DNA of 64,000 bases from Udeniomyces pyricola (lineage: Eukaryota; Basidiomycota; Tremellomycetes; Cystofilobasidiales; Mrakiaceae). Shown piece by piece: positions 22,298-39,786 of the stretch. Under the pieces are notes generated by a model, which saw only the letters and a list, made by a program, of their open reading frames with translations, was not told where the DNA came from and did not search any database. Each line of letters starts with the position of its first letter. Positions within the stretch are counted from its first letter, which is position 1. Position numbers and translations under genes: made by a program. The DNA lies in contig BCIK01000018.1 of assembly GCA_039545295.1 (NCBI GenBank), positions 304,743 through 368,742 of the forward strand, read 5' to 3'.

Positions 22298-23436
22298 GAG
22301 ATGGGATTTGGATTTCTTGGGTCAGAAGGGATTCAATAGGGCGGATGGACGGAGCTCAAGGAAGCCTTAGCTTAGCCTGTCAGCGAGCGTCAAGAGGGAT
22401 GAATTCGAGGACGAACTGGAGCTATCGTTGGAACGAATAGGCAACCCAAGGGGGGAGGAGATCGAACGGGTATCAGCCTTCATCAGTCCATAGAGTGAGC
22501 GATCCAGCTGATCTCCACTTACTCCATGATAGCACAACAAGGGGAGGGCAGAAAGGGGAGGAAGGGGGGGGGGGGGGTCAGATACGTATGGGGCAGCGTA
22601 GAAGTTGGGGGATTGTCGATTGTCGTCGTCGGAAGTTCTCCGGTCCTCGGCTCGACCAACTGCCTTTTGGAAAGGAAGCCTAAGACGATGGATGTTACTG
22701 ACGCATGCAACTGATTGTCATGATCGATCATCATCATCATTCTATACAATATTCTCCTCACCAGACGCCTCCAAACTCGTTCAAACGACACGTTACGCCA
22801 AGTACGTAGTGCTCGCGTGATATAACAAGAATAAAAAAACCAATGGTCACCGGCGGCTAGCAGGCTGTAGGTATTGACTGGCATTTGGTCAATCAGCTTG
22901 ATTGCTGCGTCGCGTGGTCGATCAGTAAGAGACAAGAACCGAACAGAAACAGAAACAGAGATAGAACATAGTAGTGGACCGGTCGTAGGTAGTAGTAAGG
23001 AAGGAAAAAAGAAGAAAAAAAAGAAAGACAAGGAAGAGGCAAGGAAAGAAAAAGAAAAGGTCAAGATCGAGGAACCAGAAGAGAAGGGAAGACAGAAGAG
23101 CGTGTGATCAAGAGAGAGAAAAAAAACAGGAGGAAAGATTGAGGTTGGAGAAAGAAGGGGGGGGGGGNGGGGAAGAAAAGATAACGACGAGGAAGGAAAG
23201 AAAGACTTAGAGTCAAGAGTCAAGAAAGAGATTCGTAGCGGCAAGCCAGAGCGCGTAGCTAGTAGCTGAGTGGATAATCGGAGAGGGTCGAGCGGCGGAA
23301 GCGATAGGAGACAAGATGCAACAACGAAGAAAAAAAAAAAGAACAAAGCTTTGGAGGGGATTGAGGAAAAAAAAAAGTGAAGGGGGGGGGGGGGCAAGCA
23401 ACACACAAAAAGAAAGGAGGAGAGGAGTGTTTCCAA
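22298..23436. other. Spacer upstream of MDM35 and downstream of UBP15; contains one ambiguous base
   Basis: Non-coding by eye. From about 22910 the + strand is purine-rich (AG repeats, G-runs at 22566-22577, 23159-23170 and 23382-23393), giving a spurious 305-codon low-complexity minus-strand frame. A single N sits at 23168 inside a G-run, marking an unresolved homopolymer length. The 22298-22700 part presumably holds the MDM35 promoter. Confidence 0.55.
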
Positions 23437-29291
<5,855 letters not shown>

Positions 29292-31203
29292 GCCGGTCGT
29301 TGATGATGGCGTGGATGCGAATCGAAGAGACGGTTGGGGTCGGAGAAAAGGAGACGGAGGTTGAGAGAGATGATGAGATGAGAGAAAGGGAAGAGAGGGG
29401 GGCGGAGAGAGAGAGACAGAGAGACAAAGAGTAAGGGAAGAGTGAGAGAAGCCGGAGTTGTCAGCAGTGGCAGAAGGAGAGGGAGAGGGGATTCAAGCAT
29501 GACGCGGGGGGTCGGGATGGAGGGCAGGCGAAGCAAAGAAGAGGGAGACTCGGTCGTTGCGATGGCTGGGGTTGGTGTGATATGAAGAGGATGAGGGATG
29601 AGAAGGGGATTGGGAGGCTGACCATGTTGTGTGGTTGTGTGTGTGGGAGAGGCAAAGAGTGAGTTGTGATATGGCAGATTAGGTGGGAAGGAAGGGTGCG
29701 TGCCGAGCGGTCAAGTGGAGCGGACGATGGTTGGCGCAGAGGGAGATGGTCCAACTTGGGTGGGTGGGTCGACAGAAGCGCCGACTGCAGGCAGGCTGGC
29801 TGGCTGCCTTGGCTGGCTGGACACGCGCTGGACCTGCAGATGGAGAGCTCAAGAAGCTTCAAGCGCTCAAGAGAGCTCATATCATATACATCTGACATCC
29901 ATCACGGTTTCTTCACCCAAACAAACCTGTGCATTTGCCAGGGCTCACTCCAAGCAAAGCTGTGCCTGTCGTTTCGCAACTGGCTTGGTCTTTTGCTGCT
30001 TGCGCCACTTTTCGTCGGCCCTACAAAAAGACCTTTGGTCGCTTTCCAGTCAGACCTCATGCCCCCACCATCATCATCATCACCATCATCACCATCATCA
30101 CCATTGCCTCATCATCCCTTTGCTGCTCTTCCCTAACATCATCTTGCCACGCATTAGGCACTATCAACCTGATCGTCTCCCCCCATTGAGGGTTTCCTTA
30201 TACACTCCATGAGGGCGGCCAGCTTGTCAATCCCCCTGTTCTCTTTTCTCTCTCCCCTGTCCCCTCCCTTCCTCTTTCCTTCCTCTCCCCCCCCCCCCCC
30301 CCCCCCCTCCCCTTTTCTTCCACAACACTCCTTCGCGTTTCTTAAGTCCCTCGTCATCGGTCGACCTCTGGTCCGTCGGGTTGGATCTACACCAGTCAAG
30401 CATCAAATCCCCTCCCTCGCTTCTCTTGTTCTCCCTCCCCTCGTTTGAGTCCTCATTTTTTTGAGTTCCCAAGCTTCTCGGGTCGAAGGAGAACCGGAGA
30501 AGCAAAAGAGGAAAGGGGGCTTTGACTGCTTTTCTTTGGGATACAATCCTACATGCTCACGGTACTATTCTTCGTCGGCCGGCCTCGCCTTCCAGCAAGG
30601 TTATTGTCGAGGCTCGAGTCATACGCGCGATACATTGATTCGTCCCATTCCAGTCTTCCCTTGGTCAGCGAGATCGTCTTGGTCTCGCAGGCTTTTTTTT
30701 GGGGGGAGCTTTTGGTAACTTTTTCTTGATGTCACGATCAAGGGGAAGGAACGCTGGAGGGATCTTCTGCTTGCCTTTTGAGTTCACCTCGCTTTAGGGA
30801 ATCGGTCTTCACAGACCTTGACTCTCTGGAGTGAGGGGCCGTATCGAGGTTGAATGGGTTCGGCCGTTTAAAACTGTCCGGCCCGTTCCTTCTTTGCGAT
30901 TGCAGACAACCAACCCAAAACCTCTCCATCATCATCATCATCACAACACATACATACCTTCCTCATCTTCTCACTGGCTGCGATGTTCTGCCTCTTCTGA
31001 CGAAACGTAACGCACGGCAGAGACCCACACACTCTTTCGAACCTCCTTCCCCTCCCCTTTGACCTGACCTTGCCTCTCATCATTCATTTCGGCGTGCTCG
31101 ATCACTCTTAGGTGTTCTCTCTCTCTCTTTCTCTTTCCTAACTCATAACGTCGCCTATCTTTTTGACAAGAAAGAGCGACGACAGCAGGCAACAAACGTG
31201 TCT
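29292..31203. other. 1.9 kb low-complexity spacer upstream of UBP15
   Basis: Between the UBP15 start and the ALG2 stop. AG/GT-rich on + near UBP15 (29292-29800), then a (CAT/CAC)n repeat at 30067-30104, then a C-run of about 20 at 30290-30307. Open frames are compositionally biased and lack domains. It probably contains the UBP15 promoter and the ALG2 3' UTR. A small gene cannot be excluded but none is supported. Confidence 0.5.
30067..30104 (+). repeat. (CATCAT/CACCAT)n repeat
   Basis: Trinucleotide run of CAT and CAC units over 38 bp in the spacer. Confidence 0.85.
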
Positions 31204-33564
31204 TCATCTCCGCAAGTACAACGCCAAACCCGCCATACCCAACGCGATCCACCAAACCCCTCTCACGAAACCCGGGACCGATCCAAAGCCAACCCTACCC
31301 ATCTCTTCCGCTTTCCTACAAACCGTGTCCAACTTCTCGCCCATCCCGACGAGGTCAAACTGCTCCTCGACTCGCTTCCGTCCGTTCGCGCCGATTTGAC
31401 GTCGTTCCTTTTCGCCCATCTTGACGAGGGACGCGAGAGCTTCGGCCCAAAGCGGTCCCGTCCCTAATCGAAGGAGACCCGTCGCGCGCTCCTTATCCTC
31501 CGTCAGGTCCACGATCGTCTCCAGTGGCCCACCCGAGCGGACGGCGAGGACTGGCAATCGACAGGCCATCGCTTCGATAGGGACGATGCCATAGTGTTCG
31601 TTAGCAGGCGTGTAGAGCAGGGCTTTCGTCGAGGCCGACGTCAGAAGCGCCGATCGTTGGAGCGAACTGAAGTTGAGGACGAAGAGAACTTGGGTCGGAG
31701 GAGGCGGTTGAAGGGAGAATTCCGAAAGGACATGGTAGCTTAGCGAGTACGAATGGCAGAGCGCTTTGAGCTTGGTCAAGGTAGCGAGATTGTCATGAGA
31801 CGCCTGATCGTAGCCGCCTGGTTTGGGTTCAGATATATGGAGATGTCCATATAAGAGGAGTGATGAAAGAAGAAGCAAGACGTGGATCCATGGGTGATAG
31901 ATTGTTAAGTTAACAAGACCAACGACCCATTTAGAGGCGCGTCCCGACTACTCTTTAGAAAAAAAAAAAGAGAAAATGACAACGACGTGAGAGAGAGAGA
32001 GGAAGCCACCGGACGAACCTGCAACAACGAGTCGAAGCTGAGCAAACGTCTCATCATCAACGAGGGCGTCCTTGGTGAGTCTCGCAAAAGCTTCGATCGC
32101 GAGGGCGACGTTCTTTTTGCCTTCGAATCGGTTAAGAGACAAAAGCGTCGGTCGAGATCTGCGCAAGATACAGCCATAAAGGCACAAAAAAAAACAAAAA
32201 AAAAAACAAAAAAAAAGAGCCGACGGAGCATTATCATCATCATCAGCCATCGTCAACAGACCGCGTTCTTTCGGATCCGGTTTCACGTTCTGCCAGGACC
32301 AAGGCATTCGTTCGACTTTTGTACTCTTCAAAAAAAAAAAAAAGCGAGAACGTACGACGCGACGAGCTTAACCTCGAGCTTCTTCTCTTCTTTGACCGTC
32401 AAGGGCTCGTACGCGGATAGATCGATGCCAGGGTAGATTACCTCGAGTGCATTCTTTTCAAGCGAGCGGAAGACGTGCTTGTAGACTTTGGAGGTAAAGG
32501 TCGAGTTGGCAACAACCACGTCGGCTTGACCTGAGAAGAGAGAAAGTACAGATCAGCAGAGAAACAACCAGAGCCAAAGATTGGAGATGCGAGGGACCAC
32601 GTCAGCGAACGAGAGACTAGACGAAGAACATCCGAGAGTCGAGAGAGAAGAAAGAAGAAGAAGAAGAAGAAGAAGAAGAAGAAGAAAAAAGAAACAAGCA
32701 GAAGAAGCATACATACCAGTCGTGAACTCCTCGATAAAGTCGATAGGCAGCCTGTAAAGCCCCTTGATGAGATCTTTCCATCCCATGATCTCCTTGCGTC
32801 TGGGGCCTTGGAACTCAGCGGCTGAGAGATCCCACTCCCCGCTAAGAAGCTTGTCGGGGAAGTGACAGTAGAAGACGACGCGCGTGCCGAGGGCCCAACG
32901 CAGGAACGGCACGCACACCGACAACTGGTCTACAAAGAAGACGTCGTACTGGGCGAGGTTCGGGATCGGTCGCGGGATGTAGGCGAAAGGAAAGACGTCC
33001 GAAGGAAGGAGCGAGAGGAAGAGGAGCAAGGTGAGGACCAGTTGACGGAGGATGGCGAAAAGGATGTGCAGCGAGTTGAAGCAGGACCGGGGAAGCGAAG
33101 AGCCGAGTGTGTAAACGTTGAGAGTACCTAGGGATGTCAATTTATTCCGGCGGTCATACGCATGGCAATGTCAGGGTCTGATATTTGAATGGCGTGGAAG
33201 AGGAAGTCAAAGACATGCAAAGCCCATCATGGATCCATTCGGCTTCGGTTTCCGTACCATTGCGCGTTTCGTCAAAGCATCTGGTCGGGTCATGCCTTGA
33301 AGTGAAAACGTCGACGTGATGGCCTCGACGCTGGAGAGAGATGGCGGCATCGACGACGAGTCGCTCAGCTCCACCTAGAAGCAGGAGGAGAATAGGAATG
33401 GGTGAGATGCAAGAAGGAAGGGGGAAGGAAAAGGGTCAGTTGTCGTCGATGGATGCGATGGCCGAGTGGTTGGACGATGAATGGCCGAACGGACCGATGC
33501 CTAGGTCAGGATGGATGAAGCCTATGCGCAGAGGCAGAGTGGCCTTGCTCGATGGGCGACTCAT
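31204..33564 (-). CDS. ALG2: Alpha-1,3/1,6-mannosyltransferase ALG2
   Basis: Six exons (33495-33564, 33258-33374, 32717-33127, 32356-32530, 32019-32158, 31204-31817) give 508 aa. On the cytosolic face of the ER, ALG2 adds the second and third mannoses to Man1GlcNAc2-PP-dolichol in N-glycan precursor synthesis. The start reads [20 protein letters not shown], the nucleotide-sugar GT-B entry motif. Then come [18 protein letters not shown], a hydrophobic segment ([19 protein letters not shown], about 85-103), [24 protein letters not shown] and VIYPGIDL. The GT4 donor domain has [12 protein letters not shown] and the EX7E signature [20 protein letters not shown]. The C-terminus [21 protein letters not shown] is a probable membrane anchor. 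The 411-nt third exon covers the amphipathic insertion. It shares a 357-bp promoter region with the E2 gene. Confidence 0.94.
32653..32685 (+). repeat. (GAA)n microsatellite in ALG2 intron
   Basis: About eleven AAG/GAA units inside the 32531-32716 intron, giving a polypyrimidine tract on the transcribed sense strand. Confidence 0.9.
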
Positions 33565-33921
33565 GGGAAAAAAGCGGAGAAGGTGAGAGAGCTGGACGCG
33601 AGCTGAATGAGAGGAGATGACGAGGCGAAAGATGGCGACGAAGCTGGAAGCCAAAGCAAAAGGCGAGTTGGAAATCGGACGCGCGGAGACGCGTCAGCAC
33701 GTCACCAGCCGGCTGAGGTTAGTAACCGGACTTGGTTAGTTAATCGATTAATATATCAATAGAAATATCAATCAACTGGCCAACTCGGTTGCTTCCACCG
33801 AGCCAAACCATCAACCAAATCGGTCCATTCAATCCACCAGGCTTGCACGTCGACTGTCATCTCATCTCGTGCTCATATCCGTCTCCTTTGTCAAACTTTC
33901 TTTGCAGAAGAACAACACGCC
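33565..33921. promoter_or_regulatory. Bidirectional promoter ALG2 / E2 enzyme
   Basis: A 357-bp gap between divergent ATGs. The AT-rich stretch 33735-33775 (GTTAGTTAATCGATTAATATAT and on) includes the palindrome TTAATCGATTAA. No further elements are recognised. Confidence 0.45.
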
Positions 33922-35191
33922 ATGTCTGCCACAAGCACTCGCAGGGTTCAAAAGGTCCAATTCATCCCCGTCTTCCGTCGACATACCTCGGCGTTGGGAT
34001 ATGGTGCTCATGACGATTACAACACCTCTCTTTCCCTCTCTCTACCTGTTCGCTTCAAATCGGATCCCCCTCGTCTCTCTTCCCCCTTATATTCTCCCAC
34101 GTCACTAGGAACTGGTCGACATCCAAAAATCTCCCATCGACCTGATCTCGGTCCAAACCGAGGACGACAATATCCTCAGATGGCAAGTCGTCCTCTCGGG
34201 GCCGGTGCGTATTCCTCTCTGCTTGATGCCTCCCTCGATTCCACTCTTCTCTCTCTACTCTCAATCACATGCATCTGCCCCTGGATCCCTTCCTTTTGAT
34301 CGCACCCTCACGGCTCTGACCATCGGCTCTGATCCTCACCACCTCAGCCTAGCTCACCGTACAGGGGTGGCAAGTTCAAGCTGTCAATCGAGTTCCCGAC
34401 CGAGTACCCTTTCAAAGGTTCGTCCTCCGCCCGCAAGTGTCGACGCGTCATTGACCAACTCCGACAGGATGCGATTCAGTAGAGTACCCTACACAAATGG
34501 GCTTTCTTGCTGATCGCTTGAAAACGTCGCCTCTCTCTCTCTCTCCCCCTCTCTCTCTCTCTCGCCAATCAGCTCCCGTTGTGCGTTCATGCTCGTCCCT
34601 GCTGTCGTCCGGCGAATTGGCGACGTCATGACCTCGCTTCAGTCCGCTAATACATCGGGAAGCCCTGCTCCTTCCACCTTCCTTCCTCTGGCGTATGGGC
34701 TCCATCCTATTTCACAGGTCAAGTTCCTCACCAAGACGTACCACCCCAACGTTGACGACGAAGGCAACATCTGCGTCGGCCTTCTCAAGACCGATGTGTG
34801 GAAACCCGCAACCAAGATGTCGACTGGTGAGGGACCCCCTTTCTTGACTCATCATTCTTGGTCTCCCGACCCTTGGCATAGTGATTGTCCGTTCGTTGCT
34901 AATTATCGGTCGTGCTATGGTCATTCACCTTTCAGTCCTGTTGAGCTTGTCAAACCTTTTGGCTGAGCCGAATCCAGATGATCCCCTCGTCTCGACTGTA
35001 CGTTCTCTCGACCCTCTACCTGTACTCACTTTATCCATCGCTCAGTCAAACAAAGATCATGCCTAACTCTTGTCTGTAAACGAATGACATCGCGACTTGA
35101 TGTTGTCATTCAGATTGCCGAACAGTACAAGACCGATCGGGCCAAGTTTGACGAGACTGCCAAATCGTACACCAAGAAAGTTTGTCCCTGA
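33922..35191 (+). CDS. E2 ubiquitin-conjugating enzyme (UBE2D/UBE2L3-like)
   Basis: Seven exons (33922-33954, 34109-34204, 34348-34417, 34573-34580, 34718-34826, 34936-34997, 35114-35191) give 151 aa, a minimal single UBC fold. The N-terminus is TRRVQKELVDIQKSP. Next are LSGPPSSPYRGGKFKLSIEF and PTEYPFKAPVVKFLTKTYHP. The HPN motif and NICVGLLKTD follow, with the catalytic Cys near residue 88. Then KTDVWKPATKM, LLAEPNPDDPLVST and the C-terminus FDETAKSYTKKVCP. KTDVWKPATK is close to UBE2L3 (UBCH7), while EPNPDDPL keeps the acidic residue of UBE2D enzymes, so reactivity with lysine as well as with HECT/RBR cysteine is plausible. The fourth exon is an 8-nt microexon (CTCCCGTT) coding A-P-V across its joins; without it the frame breaks. 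The substrate pathway is unknown. Confidence 0.93.
34573..34580 (+). other. 8-nt microexon of the E2 gene
   Basis: CTCCCGTT flanked by AATCAG upstream and GTGCGT downstream. It completes a phase-1 codon and leaves phase 0, yielding YPFKAPVVKFL, which matches the universal E2 YPFxPPxxxF motif. Both neighbouring introns are normal in length (155 and 137 bp). Confidence 0.8.
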
Positions 35192-36125
35192 TCGATCCCC
35201 TTAACTGAAATTCGCCTATGGCAGATCATCCGGCATTGTTGTGTTGGAGATGGGTGTCTTTGTTGCTAGTGTAATGTCGTTCTCTTAGCTGACGCATGAT
35301 GACGTGCTTGATCGTTTCTCGTTTCTTTGTCCAAAATCCCACCCCCCTTCCTTCCGTCGTCGAGCAGTACGCCTCATGATTCCTCGCCTTCTTCCGTTCT
35401 TTGAATTTGCCCCATCCCTGCCGATCCCTCACCTATCCATCTACCTTTCTTCCACCCACCAGTTTGGTCCTCCTTCCTTTCTCTGTCTTTCTATCCTTGC
35501 ACGCACGCTCAACTACTTGCATCTGTCTCCATTTCCTTTTTTTTTTTCCTTCTTGGCCGCTCTGACGAACCCAAACTGAATCACTCAATTCGCCTATACA
35601 TATATATATGGACGACCATGTCGTCTGTCGATCACCGTGCCGCCTTGGGTCACTGTACTATGTGAGGAATCATTGGCTTGACTCGCCAACATCTGCAAAG
35701 AACCGGCCGACTTTGATGACGTACGACGTGCACATCGAGGTGAGAAAGATCGAGGCGAGGAAGGCAACGAGCGAGAGATAAGGAAAAAGAAGGAAAGAGA
35801 AGAAACAAGAACCAATGTAAAAAAGCTAAGGGTTTTCCAGCAAGACCCTTAAAAGAACCTTTTTTTTTTTGGTACAGCTATGAATGCTTCCTTTTTCTGT
35901 TTGCCCTTTTCCTATAACTTCATTTTCCAACGCACTTATGCACTCCTTCGATCCCCACGCACGTCTATCCATCCCACAAACGTTCTATGACGTGTACGAA
36001 TTCGACGGAAAAAAAAAGCATGCCATCCCATTCCCATCCACTAATCTATTCATCATCATTCCTTTAGGTTTAATTTTATTTTAGGTTGGTTGGTTTGTTG
36101 GGGTTTTTATTTTATTTTATTTAGA
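35192..36125. other. Convergent 3' spacer (E2 / 1122-aa gene)
   Basis: Non-coding: T-rich and C-rich stretches (35540-35550 T-run), a short TA repeat at about 35598-35610, an A-run and T-run near 35817-35871, and TTTTATTTTATTT words at 36070-36120 that suit polyadenylation regions. No gene is seen. Confidence 0.55.
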
Positions 36126-39100
36126 TTAAGCGACGTTCCTCGCCCCACCGACTCCACCGCTTCCCACACGAAGCGACCTTCGATCATCATCAACCTCGCT
36201 CAAGACCGTTTCCAAGGTCTTCCTGATCCCTTCTTCCCACGCCGCCTCGGCCTCCGCCCCTACTCCACCTCTACCTCCTTCAGACCCCTTCTCCATCGAC
36301 CATGACCGTCCATGACCCACTGCCAATTCACCTTCTCCTTCCATCCCACCGTCGAGGTTCCAGGCGTCCCGCTTAGCATACTTACCACTTCGGTTCGGTC
36401 GCTTCATTTGTTCCTCAAAGAACGTACCCGCTTGGTCCAACACTGTCGTGTCGTACCTCCATCCATCATCTTGAGCGGCAACAGCAGAGGTCGATGTCGA
36501 AGAAGAACCAGAATCGGTCGTAGAAGAAGGAGAAGACGACGATGACGAAGGAGAAGGGAAGTCGGACGAAGATCGAAGGAACGGCGCGAGTTCATCCGTC
36601 AGTCGATCGGAGAGGAGGGTAAAGTACTCAAGCCGCCGTTCGTTAAGCGTCTTGCCGTCACGTGCGAAAATCGACGTAGACAGAGAAGAAGAAGATGAAG
36701 AGGGAGAAGAAGAAGAAGAAGACAGGGTGGTAGATGAAGAGGACGATGAAGGACGGAAAGATGCGGGTGTTGGTTTGGACGTGGCGAAAGGGTTCGATCC
36801 CTTGGAAGGTTCGCTAATGGTGGTACCCGAGGAGGAATGAGAGTGAGGGGAAGGCGAAAGGACGGCTTGAAGTTGACGGTAGCCGTAGAAAGCGAGTTTA
36901 GTCGTGGCAAAAGCGAGGTGGGAGAACTCGGCGTCAAACGCGAGGAGCTCGGATCGGAGAGAGTGATGCCAGGCGCGCAGGGAGACTTGAGGCCAGGCAG
37001 TAAGGGAAGTCGGAGGAGCTGGAGAAAGTAAAAAGAGAGTCAAGAGAGCACCAGGAGCGTGGAGGAGGTTTTTTTTTTTTAGAGAACAAGTCGATAGCGA
37101 TGCAGGTTCAGATAGGACATGCAAAGGTCGATGGCAAAAGAAATGAAAGATGTTCGTTGTAATCAGTAAAGAATAAAACATCAACAAAACCTCAACATCA
37201 GTCCCCTTTGCAAGTCTGACCAAATCCTTTCAAAGACCCGTTCATCCAAACAGATCCCGAAGGACATCCGGGCCAAGGTCAAGAAAAAACGAAATGACAG
37301 AGAAACGTACCTTGGATCGTCGTCACTCCGAGTCGAACGTTCCTCTTAGGTCTATCAGCCTTGTCTCCCAAGACATCCATCGCCTCCTTCACAATCTTCT
37401 CGTCCCACTCAAACGCGATCCTCAACAACTTCATCTCCTCCTCTGCCCACTGAAGCAACTCGAACCGATCCCTCAACTGGCCGTTGATGACGGCTTGCTC
37501 GTCCGGTTCCCCACGAATGACGCCCCTCGGTCCGATCGTCGCCGTCGAACCCGATCGATCCATCGTAACAGTTGTCGAAGTAGACCGTTTAGCCAACCCC
37601 GAAGCCTCTCCGACGCCCATGCCGAGATCCCTAACGGCTCGGAACGCATCGAACCGAACGTTGACAACGTTCCCCTGTAACGCTTCCCTCGCTTCATCCA
37701 TCGCCTCTTCCAACTCCGCTCGAGCGTCACGACCCGCAGTCTTGTAGGCCTTGGCGAGCGCGATGAGCTTGCAGAGCCGACCGATCGACTCGGCTCGACG
37801 CTCGTAATGATTCGCGAGTGCGAGTTTGAAGACGTGTTTCGTGAGGTCGACGGATGGGTGGGTCAAAGTGGAGGCTCGGAGAAGATCAGGGTAGAGGATC
37901 GAAAAGTCGACGGCGTGGGTAGTGCGAGGGAAAGGAAGCGAAGTCGGGTCGGTTCGAAGCGTGTGAGTCTCGCAGGAGGAAGAGTCAGGAGGAGAGGTAG
38001 AGTTAGGAGTAGTCGGAGTGTCCGAAGAGGAAGACGGCAGAGGAAATGTCGAGTGATAGTTGGTCAAGGAGAGAGCCGTCGAAGGTGGGAAAGGGACCTC
38101 GGTCGTGCTATGAAACCCTTTCTCGGCAGGTAAAGTGGGACTAGGCGTAGGGTGCTCATGCGACTGCCGCCTTTGCAACGATGGATGAAGATCCTCAGCA
38201 GCAGGAATGTCATAAGAGAACACATCAAGCATGCTCAACGCTCTCCATCCTGGCGAAGAAACGTTCCCCTTTTTCCATCGGCTGCTGCCGCCGCTGCCAG
38301 CTCCCCGGGCGGCCTCGACCTTTTCCTCCTCTCCCCGTTCCGCGAGCAACCTAACGACCGAAATAAGCCCGGCAGAATCCAACCCCCGCTGAACAACCTC
38401 CCCCCGCTGGATGCGAGCGAGAAACTCTTCCGGAATAGCGTCGGGGACCTCGAGGTCGACACCAAAGCCCCATCGAACGAGCAAATTGAATGCGTGCCAG
38501 TCGTGCGTGAGCGCAAAGATGGCGAGGGCCGAGTCGAGCGTAGCGTTGGACAGGGGAGGGTTGAATGACTGAGCGTGGCATTCAGACATGATCTCGGACA
38601 TCAACGGTGGGACAGAGGCCACGGCTTCGGCGAGGGGGGGAATGTCGTGGGAAGCAATGAGTTTGTCGGCTTCGATCGACCGGTAGTTGAGCAGCCATTG
38701 GTGGATCGCCCGCAACCGATACTCAAACGCTCTCGGGACAAGGGCAAATTCCCTCGCTTCCATCGCTCGGAAGACGGCTTCGGTACCCTTGACATGACCG
38801 TTTTCGGCAAAGTGGGCAAGGATGAAGAGGTACTCTTCCTCGGTCGGCACGCCACCCGTCGCAATCTTTTCCTCGAGGACTTGTTCGAGCCGACGATCGT
38901 GACCCTCGGAGAGATAACCCGTCATGTGCTTATCCGAAGATCTCGAGGCATTGGACGCTGCTTGGGCCGAGATGACGCTGGCCTGGAGGATGGCGGTCCA
39001 GGTGGTTGATGGGATCGAGTTGGGCAACGGTCGGGGCAAGTTGAGGAAGAGATCAAATGCCTCGTTCGCCCGACGACGTTCGACATCCGAGTGAGCAAAG

Positions 39101-39786
39101 AGAGGGTGGTCACGCGGGCTCGCGAGGAGTCGGTTAAGATGGCGGTAGAGATGGGATGAGGCCAGGAGTTTCGAGGGGAAAAACGAGGGCCGATTGACGG
39201 TGGGGCTTGTTGAGATTTCGGTCGGCGACAACGTCGCGAGCGAGGTGGGAGAAGGCCCGGCAGGGGTCGTCGAGACGGAGGTAGCGTCGTCGCTGCCGCT
39301 ATGGCTCTCTGCCGAAACGCTAGCGGAGCTGGTCTTGGGTTTGAGACGCGAGGGCTGGGGAAGCTGAGCGAGATGATGCTGGGCGACGGGAGCAGACGGC
39401 TCGGGGCTGACTGTGAGCGGCGCTGATGATTTCGTCTGCGGGGGAGGCGGCGTTGTTGGGATGGGTGGGAAAGCGAGCGGCTTCAACTTGGACTGGGTGT
39501 AGGAATAAGACTTCCGAGTCGACGGGTTTTGAGAGCGAATGGGTTGGTTGGGAAGGGTCGATGCTGGAAAAGAAGAGGAAGAAGCTGTCCCAGACGACGG
39601 CGGCGTCGCGGACGAGGGGGAAGAAGCAGGCGGCTGATCGGAGGAAAGGGGAAAGGAAAATGATGAGCTAGTCGCGGTGCTCGCTGAGCGAGTGACGACG
39701 GGGTTAGGGGTAGAGGTGAGAGAGGAAGATCTGGTGGCGGCCACATGGGCGATGGTACGGCCGTTGAGACTGGGTGGGAGGCCCAT
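36126..39786 (-). CDS. Large hypothetical protein with helical-repeat (PPR-like) core
   Basis: Two exons (37311-39786 and 36126-37018) give 1122 aa. The start was taken at MGLPPSLNGR (CACCATGG context); an in-frame extension upstream has no ATG. Residues 1-190 are Ser/Pro/Thr-rich and disordered. Residues about 220-480 look helical and repeat-like: LYRHLNRLLASPRDHPLFA, ANEAFDLFLNLPRPLP, EYLFILAHFAENGHVKGTEA, VFRAMEAREFALVPRAFEYR, ALAIFALTHDWHAFNLLVRW. The A-x-x-V/L-F-x-x-M spacing resembles pentatricopeptide repeats but is weak. A second alpha-rich region (about 640-860) has HVFKLALANHYERRAESIGR and LRDRFELLQWAEEEMKLLRI. The C-terminus is Ser/Glu/Gly-rich with low-complexity Ser runs. No targeting peptide is clear. 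I do not recognise a named family; an organellar RNA-binding role would be speculation. Confidence 0.7.

Noticed and set aside
22519..23436. 305-codon minus-strand open frame with Phe/Leu/Ser runs
   Set aside because: It is the complement of purine-rich repeats, spans an ambiguous base, has no domain, and lies just downstream of the UBP15 stop codon.
34205..34371. Possible missing microexon or GC-AG intron in the E2 gene
   Set aside because: Using the CCTCAG acceptor at 34342-34347 gives GPPSSPYRGG in frame with an ordinary GT-AG intron, so no exotic splicing is needed there.
36788..36800. GGTTCGATCCC, tRNA T-loop-like word
   Set aside because: Lies within the coding exon of the 1122-aa gene and no tRNA fold is possible.
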